A stretch of DNA of 38,023 nucleotides, taken from NCBI GenBank assembly GCA_018398765.1, contig JAHBMJ010000527.1, positions 7,718 through 45,740 on the forward strand, read 5' to 3'. This document shows positions 24,857 through 34,278 of the stretch, piece by piece (position 1 is the first letter of the stretch; each line of letters opens with the position of its first letter). The notes beneath the pieces were generated by a model, which was not told the origin of the DNA, did not search any database, and was given only the letters and a program-made list of their open reading frames with translations. The position numbers and the translations under genes were made by a program. This DNA is from Chromera velia (Eukaryota > Sar > Chromeraceae).

Positions 24857-26449
24857 TGCCTAGAAATAAGTGGAGGGGCACCTCATTTGCGCTGGCACAG
24901 GCATTGGTGTTTGTCAGTTGAGCATACCCGATCGATCTGCATCCATAATTCTTTCTTCCTTTCTTTGTCCAGCTGGCGACGAGATTCTTTGAGGTCCCAC
25001 CCATGCACCCTTTCATTCAGCATACAGCCTTTCATACGTACATACGGATGTACGTGACAGATGGACCATCGATCATCAGAATACAACCCACACGGTGACC
25101 CCCCACCCGTCCCCGAACCAACCCACCCGCACTTCAAATCCCAGCCGCAGGAGAGCGCTCACTGTCACTTGCCTCATCGTCTCGATCACCTCGTCAAGAG
25201 GGGCTCCCCCTGCACGCACAGCGAGAGAGAGGGGGAGAGAGAGAGAGAATTGAGGTGCGAGTTTTACAGAGAGAGATGAGGCTCACAAGCACTGAATGTC
25301 AACGGGCAGACTTGGGAAGGACGGACAGAAAGGAAGGACAGCGAGGGGGGCCCTGATGTTCCTGGTCAAAGCAGCTGACAGACCAAGGGGGGTTGGCCAA
25401 GGTTCGATTACAGTACTTGCAGATTGGTGGAGCTGAATACTCATTCGTGTTTCAACCCAAAGAGAAACCCTCATTGAAAGACCAGACGAAACACCAGGGA
25501 GTGGCTGGTGCGGTTGGTTCACATGCACCATCGCATACCATCAAGAATAGAGCAAAAAGTCGGGAGACGGCTGAGAGAAGAGAAGACGCTTCGACAAACA
25601 AATTTAGCAAGAAGCCTCTTCAACTAACCTCTGTGCTCCTCGATCCACTCAGTCCAATCCCTCCCGTACCTGCGCAGTGACCCACATGCATGAGCACAGT
25701 CTCGAGAATACACGGTCCAAGTCGGACCATTGCGGATTCCTCACATCGATCATAAAGCCCGCTCTTCAAAGCAAGATTGATTCCAAATAATATCGGGTAG
25801 AAGGTTTGCCTCTCAGACAGGCACGGGCGAAGAAAGAGACTGCCAGAGGAAGAGCACAAAGAAGAGTTTCCTTCCCTTCTTCCCTCTCATTTGATTCTCT
25901 GTAATCTCTCCACGTTAGACAGACAGTCAAATAAACAGACAGCTGATGAAGACGCAGGCAAAAAAACAGACACACAGACAAACGGACCATGGCGACACAG
26001 ACCCACAGTCCAGCTCCACAGTCCCGTGCGGTCCGATTGCATAACCCCCCCCCGTCTCCTGTTGACCGTCTGCCGGTCTTCCCTCCGCTTGTGAAGGTTG
26101 CCTCTCGACTATCGACCCATCACCGTTCAATGGAAAGGGCACGAAGGGGAAGGCCCTCTTTGCCCATTTTTTGATTTTGGACGCTTCAACTTTTGGGTTG
26201 TGCTTCTTTGACCTCTTTTTCGGGTCGTCGGGCAGAAAGGGGTGCTGGAAGACTAGGGCGAAGTCGAAGGGCTCGTTCTCCTCTTGGTGAATCCTCGCTG
26301 CAGCACAGGCAGGCAGGCACATGGAAAGGGGCACATTTACTGGCACGGAGAGATTCATAGGCAGACAGATGGGCAGACGCATAGATAGGCGAGCAACAAC
26401 TCCTCCGCTCATGAAGACACAGAAACATCGACACACCAACACGCACGCA

Positions 26450-26488
<39 letters not shown>

Positions 26489-26912
26489 GCATAGACGGCC
26501 GGACTGGCAGGCAGGCTTGTTTGGGAAGTGAGAATAGAACGGGAAGGCAAGAAAGGGGGGGCGACCGTTCACAGATAGATGGATAAAGACCCGAGCCACT
26601 CAAGTGTCTATACATACGGCGGCTCGAGAGGCGGGTCTGCGGAGAACGCAAGAGGGGTTTTTGCGCGAGTACACTTTTGCACCTTCCTTGCTGTCTCTCG
26701 CTCTCCTCGCTTTTTCTGACGGGCTTACAATCGATTCGCTCTCGCTCTGCCTCTGTGAAGCTCCGTGCGTACACATCCTCGCCACAAGAAAAGAACGAGT
26801 CGCTCCGCTGACGGGCACCAGCCACACTGGCAGAGTGCGCATGTGGATGCGCATTCGCCCCTATGCAGCTGATGAAGCTCTCCTGTTCCCTCTGTCGTTG
26901 CAGGTCCAGCAT
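12531..26912 (-). CDS. Anoctamin / TMEM16-family membrane protein, about 32 exons
   Basis: Well-supported exons in transcript order, phases matching: 22093-21948, 21684-21617, 21327-21278, 21113-21092, 21029-20954, 20644-20563, 20312-20260, 19743-19666, 19106-19039, 18780-18754, 18613-18556, 17853-17769, 17546-17469, 16995-16930, 16752-16684 (less sure), 16569-16424, 16095-16005, 15535-15413, 15169-15114, 14717-14641, 14334-14258, 13618-13559, 12926-12531. Upstream exons are tentative: 26912-26591, 26297-26213, about 25761-25670, 25209-25169, 24475-24437, 24185-24135, 23667-23466, 23272-22913, 22805-22476. Diagnostic segments: PLDDIRTYFG/EEIAFYFAWAGYYT, QKTAYRWG, VKVFLFKFINSFNSLFYIAL, NAFEIGAP, DDFMELVIQFG, NLLE/IRIDAFK, EEGIGAWQNIIR. 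Family members are Ca2+-activated chloride channels or lipid scramblases of plasma or internal membranes; which this is cannot be told. All six Ca2+-site positions are Asn or acidic. About 1,190 residues, longer than most, with a disordered Gly/Pro-rich C-tail (last 131 residues) and a long N-terminal region (DFALVFQHP begins the dimerisation-type domain). Confidence 0.88.
18256..18334. repeat. Compound (CT)n-(GT)n microsatellite
   Basis: Pure CT then GT dinucleotides in an anoctamin intron. It is the reverse complement of the (AC)n-(AG)n compounds elsewhere in the window. Confidence 0.95.
22424..22470. repeat. Compound (CA)n-(GA)n microsatellite
   Basis: CA then GA dinucleotides in the anoctamin intron just after the proposed donor at 22475. 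Confidence 0.95.
24713..24856. repeat. Compound (AC)n-(AT)n-(AC)n-(AG)n microsatellite
   Basis: About 144 bases: AC run, alternating AT with occasional G or C, AC run, then AG run. The central part is self-complementary and could extrude as a hairpin. Lies in an anoctamin intron. Confidence 0.95.
26440..26488. repeat. Compound (AC)n-(AG)n microsatellite
   Basis: Same AC-then-AG order as at 6194, 22424 and 24813, in a tentative anoctamin intron. Confidence 0.9.
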
Positions 26913-27829
26913 TGCTGCAGATTTGTGTCTGCAGCCACTTGTTCCGTTGGAAAATGAGTAACACTTCTGTGTTTTCAGGCACGTCCCTCCGTCCTACGAA
27001 TGGGACAGAAAGCCTTCGGAGGAAGGAGACGGCACCCGTTGTCATGCACTCGAATCATGCAGAGTGCAGACATGCCGACTGACATGAGTTAATCTTCATG
27101 CTAAGAGGCACAGAAACCATTGTTACACGTTTGTCTGATGCACTGCATGCAAAGGCAATGAAACAGTCGCCATCGAGACAAATGCATGATCGTTTCGAAA
27201 TTCCTTGCAGTGCATGCGAAAAAAAAAAACTCAAAAACCGAAGCGCTATACTTCGCGTGCATCACATGAGTGCGCCCACATCGTGCATCCTGGAACAATG
27301 CATGCGTGCATGCATGCATGCGCGCGCGCACGCAGTTTTGTCAATCAAGAGAATTGCATGACCGGGAGACGGCTTGCCAAACTTCGTGTCTCTTGAACGG
27401 AGATTCCTGCTTGGACTCAACTTGCATCAACTTGCCTTTTTCCCGCACTGGCCTTCCCGTCATTTCCTGTTTGGACGCACTACATCGCCACCCCGTCTTA
27501 ATTCCAGTCCCCCCAGCTCCAATTTGCTTTTCGAGTTCGTCGACCCTCGAACGCCTGCTGCATGAATGCAGGTGTTTCCCTTCGGCCTCTGATAGAATTC
27601 AAACCGACAACGTCAATAGGAACGGGACAACCGTACCCCGAGACCCGCTCCCCGGTCGGGCATCTTCGTATCATATTTTTCATTCCAGAAGCTAACGGCA
27701 CACTGCCCGCCATGATCCGAGGTCTTCACCATCCAGGGTGTCAAAGTTAATCGGAGGAACGAACAACACAAACCAGCTCGGAAGGGAGACAGGAGGACGA
27801 CTGAGACAAGCAGACATCATTGGGAGGGG
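26913..27829. promoter_or_regulatory. Divergent intergenic region between anoctamin and the small plus-strand gene
   Basis: About 0.9 kb separate the two proposed start codons, so this should hold both promoters. It contains many TGCATG motifs (27055-27310), ending in a (TGCA)n-(CG)n run at 27298-27330 that can form a cruciform or Z-DNA. No TATA box stands out. A minus-strand open frame (about 27607-27341, containing RVDELEKQIG) could be part of another exon but has no supported partner. Confidence 0.4.
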
Positions 27830-29280
27830 ATGAACATGACAGCGTGTAATTACAGAGTCGATCAGTTGTTGCGGAAGCAGGAGGCAGCTCAGCAATCACG
27901 GATGCAGGCAAACTTCGACATGTCCAAGCTGACCTCGGCAGAGACGAAAATTCTCAACGAGAGGTGTCCGTCGTGTGACGTGCATATCGGCAAACATGAA
28001 CCTGCACCACCCATTCCTTACCCTCGTGAGTCACTCCCTGTCTTTTTCTTATTTGCACCAAAGGCATCGTCTCGCGAAACTTGCTTCTTCTTGGCTGGCC
28101 TCCTCGCAGCCTTCCCTTGAGTCTCGCATCTCCTAGGTTTGTCCCGTCTCTCTCTTCCGAGCCGTCTCCTGCTTAATTCTGTTGATCTCTTGAATTTTGC
28201 TCTTTTTTGAAGAAAGCAGCACCCTCTTTCAGTCTTTGACGCTCTGTCAGAATTCTCTGCTATCTCTACGATGTGTTCCGTCGAAGTGCCCTCTCTGCCC
28301 CGTGCCCGGTCCTGTCTCTTTCTTTTCTCATATGTCACCCCTGCCCCCTAGTGTTCGAATTTCCCTCCCTTTTTCTGTGTTTCCGTGCTCTTCTCTTTTC
28401 TTCTTGTATTTCTCCTCCCTTCCTCGCCCCTGCTCTTCTCTCTCCTTTTCTCCTCTCCCCTCCTTCTGCTCCACTTTTCTTCTCTCTCCTCCGTCCTCTT
28501 TTCTCTTCCCTTGTTTTTCTTTCCTCCGCAGTTATTCCTCTACGCGTGTCTCCTTGCTGAACGTCTTTTCCTGTATGTTTTGTCTTCTTCCTGTCACCCT
28601 CTATTCTGTTCCTCGTCATTTCTTGTCTAGAGTTCTCTTCAACCTTGCATGCATTGCAGCATCCCTCTGAGTCAGGAAAAATGGAGATAAAGCGTGCTGA
28701 TCTGTTCCTCTGGTGGTCCTTGCCTTCTTGCTGTATTACTTTTCTCCCCGCCCTTCCTCCCCTCACATGGCCCCTGCATGTGCTCTTTCTCTCTCTCCGT
28801 CTGTGCGCTTATCCGTTTCTGTCTCTTTTCTATCTGCAGCTCTGGGCATACCCTCGGGACTTCCAATGATGGTCAGTCGGTCGGTGTGGCGTGCATGTAG
28901 AGAGGGGGGGTGCAAAACAACTCGGGTGGCTTGTCAACAAGTCAAATTTTTGAGTGAAATGTGGACGGTTGAATCAAGCAAGCAACGGTGGACAGAAGGA
29001 AAGAAGCGACGGGCGGGTAATGAAGAGAATGGAGAGAGGAATAGAAGTGAAATTCAATCCTCTTCCTTTCTGTCCTCTCCGAGGATGATGTTTCTTTTAG
29101 TATGCCGTCACGCAAAGTATTTCGTTCATACTTACATGTACTTGCATGCAGGGAGTGGAGGGTCCCCCCTTTCCCCGAATTCTTCAGCCACCCGGACAGG
29201 GGGGGAGAAGGGGAGAGGACGGTAGCGCTGGAGGAGATGGCGGCCAGAGATGGGGGGCTGGACAGGGACACGAACAGTAG
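27830..29280 (+). CDS. Small three-exon gene of unknown function (118 residues)
   Basis: Proposed exons 27830-28025, 28840-28871 and 29152-29280. Donors are C/GTGAGT and ATG/GTCAGT, acceptors CTGCAG and ATGCAG, phases 1 and 0, ending at an in-frame TAG. I do not recognise the family. The N-terminal 45 residues are Gln/Ala-rich and probably helical (LLRKQEAAQQSRMQ). A CPSC-x3-H motif follows (ERCPSCDVHIGKHEP) and may bind metal. Next comes a Pro-rich stretch (EPAPPIPYP, then PLGIPSGLPMM) and a Gly/Arg-rich tail (GRRGEDGSAGGDGG). No signal peptide or membrane segment is seen. Intron 1 is strongly pyrimidine-rich. It may be an RNA-binding or adaptor protein, but that is speculation. Exon 1 looks clearly coding; exon 3 is less certain. 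Confidence 0.6.
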
Positions 29281-29600
29281 CCCCATGCTTGTCCACTGGT
29301 TGATTGAATGGCTTACTGGCGGACTGGCTGGTTGGAGAGGTATGCGCGATCGGCGCTTGCCTCTGCGTTTCCGTCTCTCGTTCAAAAAGGAAAGAAAGAC
29401 GTTTGTTTCAGTAAAGACAATTGAAGGGAAGCCGGGAGAAAAAAAGAAAAGAATTGTCTCCTGCAAGAGGAAAGTCAATCTGGTTGAAGGACCGGAAAAG
29501 GAAAGACTTGTTAGGGCGGCGTCTTCTCATCTTCGCAACTTACACTTAGACCCAAAACGAGCGTGCAGTTGCATGCCCGAAATTATATTATTCTCATTCT

Positions 29601-29652
29601 CTTCTTTCTTTCTTTCTTTCTTTCTTTTCTTCCTTCCTTCCTTCCTTCCTTC

Positions 29653-29685
<33 letters not shown>

Positions 29686-29692
29686 TTTCTTT
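29601..29692. repeat. (TTTC)n / (TTCC)n microsatellite
   Basis: Pyrimidine tetranucleotide runs downstream of the small plus-strand gene. Confidence 0.95.
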
Positions 29693-29946
29693 GTCTCTTT
29701 CGTCGACTGCCAATCGAGTTTCCTTCTGAATTAACGCTTCGTCGCTTGCTTCCTGTACATGCAATCCAAGCCCGCAAAGCTTCTAAGGAGATGAACAAAG
29801 ATTGTCGCCTCAGCCATAGATGGATTGATGGATGGGCGCAAGCAAGTCTGCCTCTCAGAGAATGACGTACGCGTACCATTGTACTACTGCGGACTGCTTG
29901 ATCATCACAGAAAAGACGGTCGATCAAGTTTATTGGTGGACGAGGG

Positions 29947-30164
29947 AAAAAACTGGGTGGTACGATTGGGCAGGGGGGTGGAGGGGTATGGTGGGCGTGG
30001 TTGGGGTTTGGGTTGGGTTGCTCCTCTCTTCGCTGTGACATGTCTTGAATGCATTTGGACAGCCCTTCGCCGTTGGGGTTGCTGATGGGTAGAACCGGTC
30101 CGGGGGGGAAAACTGGGTGCGGGGGTGGAGGGGTATGGTGGGTGTGGTTGGGGTTGGGGTTTAC
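29947..30164. repeat. G-rich direct duplication with G-quadruplex potential
   Basis: Two copies (29947-30023 and 30108-30164) share AACTGGGTG and GGGGGTGGAGGGGTATGGTG followed by GGTTGGGGTT-type runs, separated by about 85 bases. The plus strand has many runs of three or more G. On the other strand it reads as Asn-Pro and His-Thr-Pro-Pro repeats, which I take as an artefact. Confidence 0.75.
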
Positions 30165-30539
30165 TCTTCTGGGGCTGCTCTTAGCTTCGCAATGTGAGAT
30201 GGCTGCCCCGGGTTGATTATTCCGGTTTAGTTGCAAAATCGTCATCAGCACTGATCAACATTATATTCTGTGGGGTGTAGAGCCGAGGAGGAGAGAGAGG
30301 AGGGTACAGAGAGGAGGCCAGCAACAATGGACAGTCGGACACTCAGACCCGGAGGGCGGATCACAGCGTTCCTTACACAAAAGAAGAAGAGTGCCGGGAA
30401 GAAAACTCCAAGGCCACAGAGGGGGCAGAAGATGTACTCACAGAGAACATGTGCGGAAGTGGAGACCGTAAAAATTCCGTCCGGTGGGAAGACATCCTCA
30501 GTCAAATAAATAAAGAAATATTCAAGCCCTGCCAGTGCT

Positions 30540-31815
30540 GAGGCACCAACGTACATTCTTTAATTTTTTTTCTTTTAAGTTTTTAAAGTTTTGTAATTAT
30601 TTAAATTTCTTTATTTTTTTAATCCGATTCATTGTTTTTTTTTTTTTCGAAGATATTTCGAATTCACAGTTCTTTCATATAAATGCCGACCTTTGATCGA
30701 TACTTTGCTGGATACTTTGTCTTCGATGTATTTTGACATATTTTGAGGTGCAGTCACGTGTGACGTGTAGAAAAAACGTTTATTTAGAATTTTACTAGTT
30801 TTTATAGATTTGGAATTGTTAAGTTTTCTTAATTTGTTTTTTTGTATTACTTCGATTCTCTGAGTCTCCGAATAATCGAACCTAATCGAACACTTTAACG
30901 TATAGTTCAAGTTTGTAATAGCTTGATCAATTAAGCTAGCAATTGAGTACACATGACTGGGCTGTAGTAGGCCATAGTAGGATGTCACCTGGATGTAGTA
31001 TCACCTAAAGTAATAGACTTCTATAAAGTAAGTTTTAATCATGCATGCAGTCTATCCATGACAGTCTATGCATGATTAACTCTTAGTAGTCTTCTTCTAG
31101 TGAATCTATATATATTACTTACTTACTTACTTACTTAATTGTGGTTAAGCCTAGGATTTCCGAAACTAGAGATAAATGGTAACCCATGCATGCAGTTGTA
31201 AACAAAAACTTGACTCACTAACAAAAGGAGCAAGCCGCAGCAGCTTAGCCTGCTTTCAAATAAATATGAACAACCACGACCCTCCGCAGCCTAGGCTAAA
31301 GCTAAAAGCTGAACAACCACACATTGTTAAGACGTGCGTGCACTCATTTCAGATAAGCTTCGATCAGTGTACTTGTCTTCTTCGGTTCCCGGTCTAAAAT
31401 GAATGAAACGAGCTCTCTTACTATCTCTAACATATGTCTCTTCTTCCCCGATACCTCTTCCCTCAGCTGCAACAGTCCATCTTGCTCTGCAGACCCTTTT
31501 ACCGATTCCTGTTCTCTCTTTCACTCTCTTTTCTAGCAAGTGAAGTTTGGATCTAAGCTGCTCTGTTTACACGCATGCAGACAATCAATACACCGCATCG
31601 TCGATCACCTTTTTACCTTCAACTGCATATTAGTGAATCTGTAGATAGATCTGTAGAGTTGTCTACTGTTTAATAGTGTTCACCTTTGTTTGAAGTTGTC
31701 TTGTTTAGTTCGGTTTAGTTCAGTTAGTTGCCAATTGAGGAGCAAGTTAGAGCAAGTCTGCTCATTGGTTATCATCGGTACTCATCGGTCTTATTGCATG
31801 GCAGTAGGACAGTGA
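30540..31815. other. AT-rich repeat-like DNA between genes
   Basis: Long T and A runs (30560-30650), a (CTTA)n tract at 31115-31137, and TGCATGCAGTCTATCCATGA-type near-palindromes around 31040-31080. No ORF with recognisable coding content and no definable transposon ends. Probably decayed mobile DNA. Confidence 0.5.
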
Positions 31816-31819
31816 CATA

Positions 31820-31920
31820 GACCCGGCGGCCCGGCCGACGGGGGCCCGCTGCCAGGGCCCCTTAATTAGTATATGTACGCATTGCGTGCGTCAAATTCTT
31901 CCGGGAGGCCCCGCGGCCTT
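31820..31920. promoter_or_regulatory. GC-rich block upstream of PGRL1-like gene, possible promoter
   Basis: CCCGGCGGCCCGGCCGACGG and related GC-rich sequence, interrupted by TTAATTAGTATATGTACG (TATA-like), then CCGGGAGGCCCCGCGGCC. It sits 370-470 bases upstream of the PGRL1 ATG, where AT-rich DNA ends, matching the position of the block upstream of PRP38B. Confidence 0.4.
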
Positions 31921-32288
31921 GAGACGTCTCCGAACTCATCGAAAGATCCTGAGAAGCCGCTATAAGCCGCTCCTGTCACGCTGTGGGTTACTGTCGCAGT
32001 TTCTGGGCCGCTTCGCATATTCTCTAAGCAACGTCTAAGACAGCCGAGACTCTTTCCCTCGATCGAATCCCACTCTTTCGCGACGCAGAAGGCGAAATTC
32101 GAGAGCAAAAAGAGAGACAGAGATCAGGTGTGTTTCTGTCTGAGATTTTTCTAGAGCAAGTCATCGGGGCTTGTCTGTCGTCTCTCACCCTACATTTTTT
32201 GTGCGCAGCGCTTGCTGTCCACTTGTTGGACAGAGATTGAGGAGGGGGAAGGCGCACCAAGGAGAAGGGAAGGAAGAAGGAAAGAAAG

Positions 32289-32816
32289 ATGAAGCGAGCG
32301 GGGTCTCTTTTCCTTGTTGCCGCCCTTGTGGGGAACTCGGCTGTTGACGTGGAGGGCTTTGTGGTATCATCAAGCAGAGCAGGGGGGATGCTCGGAAGAC
32401 CGCGACAAGTGAGTGGGTGTGTGGGCATGGGAAGAACACAGGAATGAGAAGGGGCATCAGTCGGCCTTCATGCAGGAGAATCGAGATTCCCTCCTCTTGA
32501 TTCACATCTGGAGTTTTGAAGCTGACTTTATGTTCTGTGATGTGAGGTGAGTTCCCTTCCTGGCTCTTGTCCTCATTCTGACGTGCCTTTGTTTGCTTTC
32601 CCTTGCTCGGAAGCAGAAAAGCGTTCGGACCCCGTTGTTGGCAGAGGAGACGGCAGACTCGACAACGGCGTCTCGGGCGGTGAGTAGGGTCGGGTGGAAG
32701 GGGAAGGGGGTAACAACCTTCTCCCTCAATCCCTGCCTCCTTCCTTCCTTGCTTCCTTTCTTCCCTTCCTTCCTTCCCTCCCTCCTTCCTTCGTTCCTTC
32801 CTTCCTTTTTTGCTTC

Positions 32817-32853
<37 letters not shown>

Positions 32854-34245
32854 CTTCCTTCCTTTCTTGCTTCTTCCTCCCTCCCTCCCTCCCTTCCTTC
32901 CTTCCTTCCTTCCTTCCTTCCTTCCCAGCAACTGCCTAGCCTTCAAAATCTGTCTTTGGATTCTATCGTTTGCACTCTCACTTTTTATTAGTTTTCATGC
33001 TGCCTATTCCCCAACAGAGAAATGCAGCACATTTCTCTCCTCATAACTCTTTCAATGTGATGTCAGTTGTTTTGCTTCGTCCCTTCAAACCCCACGCCAA
33101 GTCACCTCATCCGGATGCACTTATGCATTTCCCCGCACACTGCCAAAGCCTGTATAACAGTCAGTCCTCTTACACCTGGTTAAGCCCGATGCTCAGGAAT
33201 GCGCTCTGTTCGAATGAGGCTTGCATTGCAGGAAGGCGATTTTTTCCAGAGATTTGACGACTCAGGGAAGCCCATCACGTTGACCAAAGAGGACAAGGAA
33301 GAAATTTTCATCAACGCTCTCGAGAGCTTTTACTTCGAGAACAAACAGACGCTTTCAGATGAGGTGGGGCGCTGTCAATCCGGGACTTTTTTCTGACAAA
33401 AGTGTGGGACTCTGTTCTAACAAAAGTGTGGGACTCTGTTCTAACAAAAGTGTGGGACTCTTTTCTAACAAAAGTGCGGGACTCTTTTCTAACAAAAGCG
33501 TAGCACTCTTTTCTAACAAAAGTGTGGAGGCGATACGGCATGCACGTCTACGGTTCCTGTCCGTTGGAATGTCGCCTCGCTTTCTTTGATTCTGTAAGGC
33601 AGTGAGGGGGCGAGAGACGGCAGAGAAGGAAATGACGTGGACTCGATTTGACGTAAACTGAGGCTACTCGAGAAAAGAGAATCCAATTGTGCCCCCTCAT
33701 TTTTCGGTGTGCGAACACGAAGTGCTGGGATGCAGATCGTATGACTTTTGTCTTTTCGTTATCTTCTTTTTTCCCTCCATCCTGACTGCAGGATTTTGAC
33801 AACTTGAAGCAGGATCTAATGTGGGAAGGTTCCGACTTGGTGATGCTGAACAGGGACGAGACGAAGTTTCTCTCGGCTGTGCAGGCATACGCAAAGGGTG
33901 GGTCAGGCAGTCTGTCAGTCCTTGGAACGCACGTGCCTGCGCCCGCACACACGCAAAAACAGACATGGACACGCATGTGCACAAAAAAAAAGACTCCCTC
34001 TCTCTCTTTCTCTCTCGGTTTTTCGCTCTCTCTGTTTCTTTCTCTCGTGAGTAGCTTAAAGAGACGGAGGGACACAGTGAGGGAGGCAGGTAGGCAGGTG
34101 AAGAGGAGTGAGGTGGTGTCAGAACCCGTCTGATTTTGCTCTGTGTGGATGGGTGGGTGGGTGGGTGGGTGCTCGTTTCTGCATGCCCAGTCTGCTTCTG
34201 ATTTCTTTTTTTTTCCAACTTCAACTCCTCTGAGTTCCTTTCTTC

Positions 34246-34278
<33 letters not shown>

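Noticed and set aside
25281-25285. Possible 5-base microexon (TTGACATTCAG before TGCTT/GTGAGC, minus strand)
   Set aside because: Acceptor and donor look good, but a 5-base exon cannot be supported by coding content; probably coincidence.
27341-27607. Minus-strand frame containing RVDELEKQIG and a long Lys-rich tail
   Set aside because: Composition is plausible for a last exon, but no upstream exon with matching phase and no start was found. It lies upstream of the anoctamin start, between divergent genes.
28942-29478. Minus frame starting MGLLFVSLSSPPSL, resembling a signal peptide
   Set aside because: It is antisense to exon 3 of the plus-strand gene, and no downstream minus exons connect to it.
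29102-29734. 210-codon plus-strand frame
   Set aside because: Its second half is Phe/Leu/Ser translation of the TTTC/TTCC microsatellite, and its first part overlaps exon 3 of the small gene in another frame.
29583-30251. 222-codon minus-strand frame with Asn-Pro and His-Thr-Pro-Pro repeats
   Set aside because: Explained by the G-rich duplication and the GAAA microsatellite; no splice sites or domain.
32185-32946. 253-codon minus-strand frame rich in Lys/Glu/Gly
   Set aside because: It is the antisense of PGRL1 exons 1-2 and of the TTCC microsatellite in intron 2.
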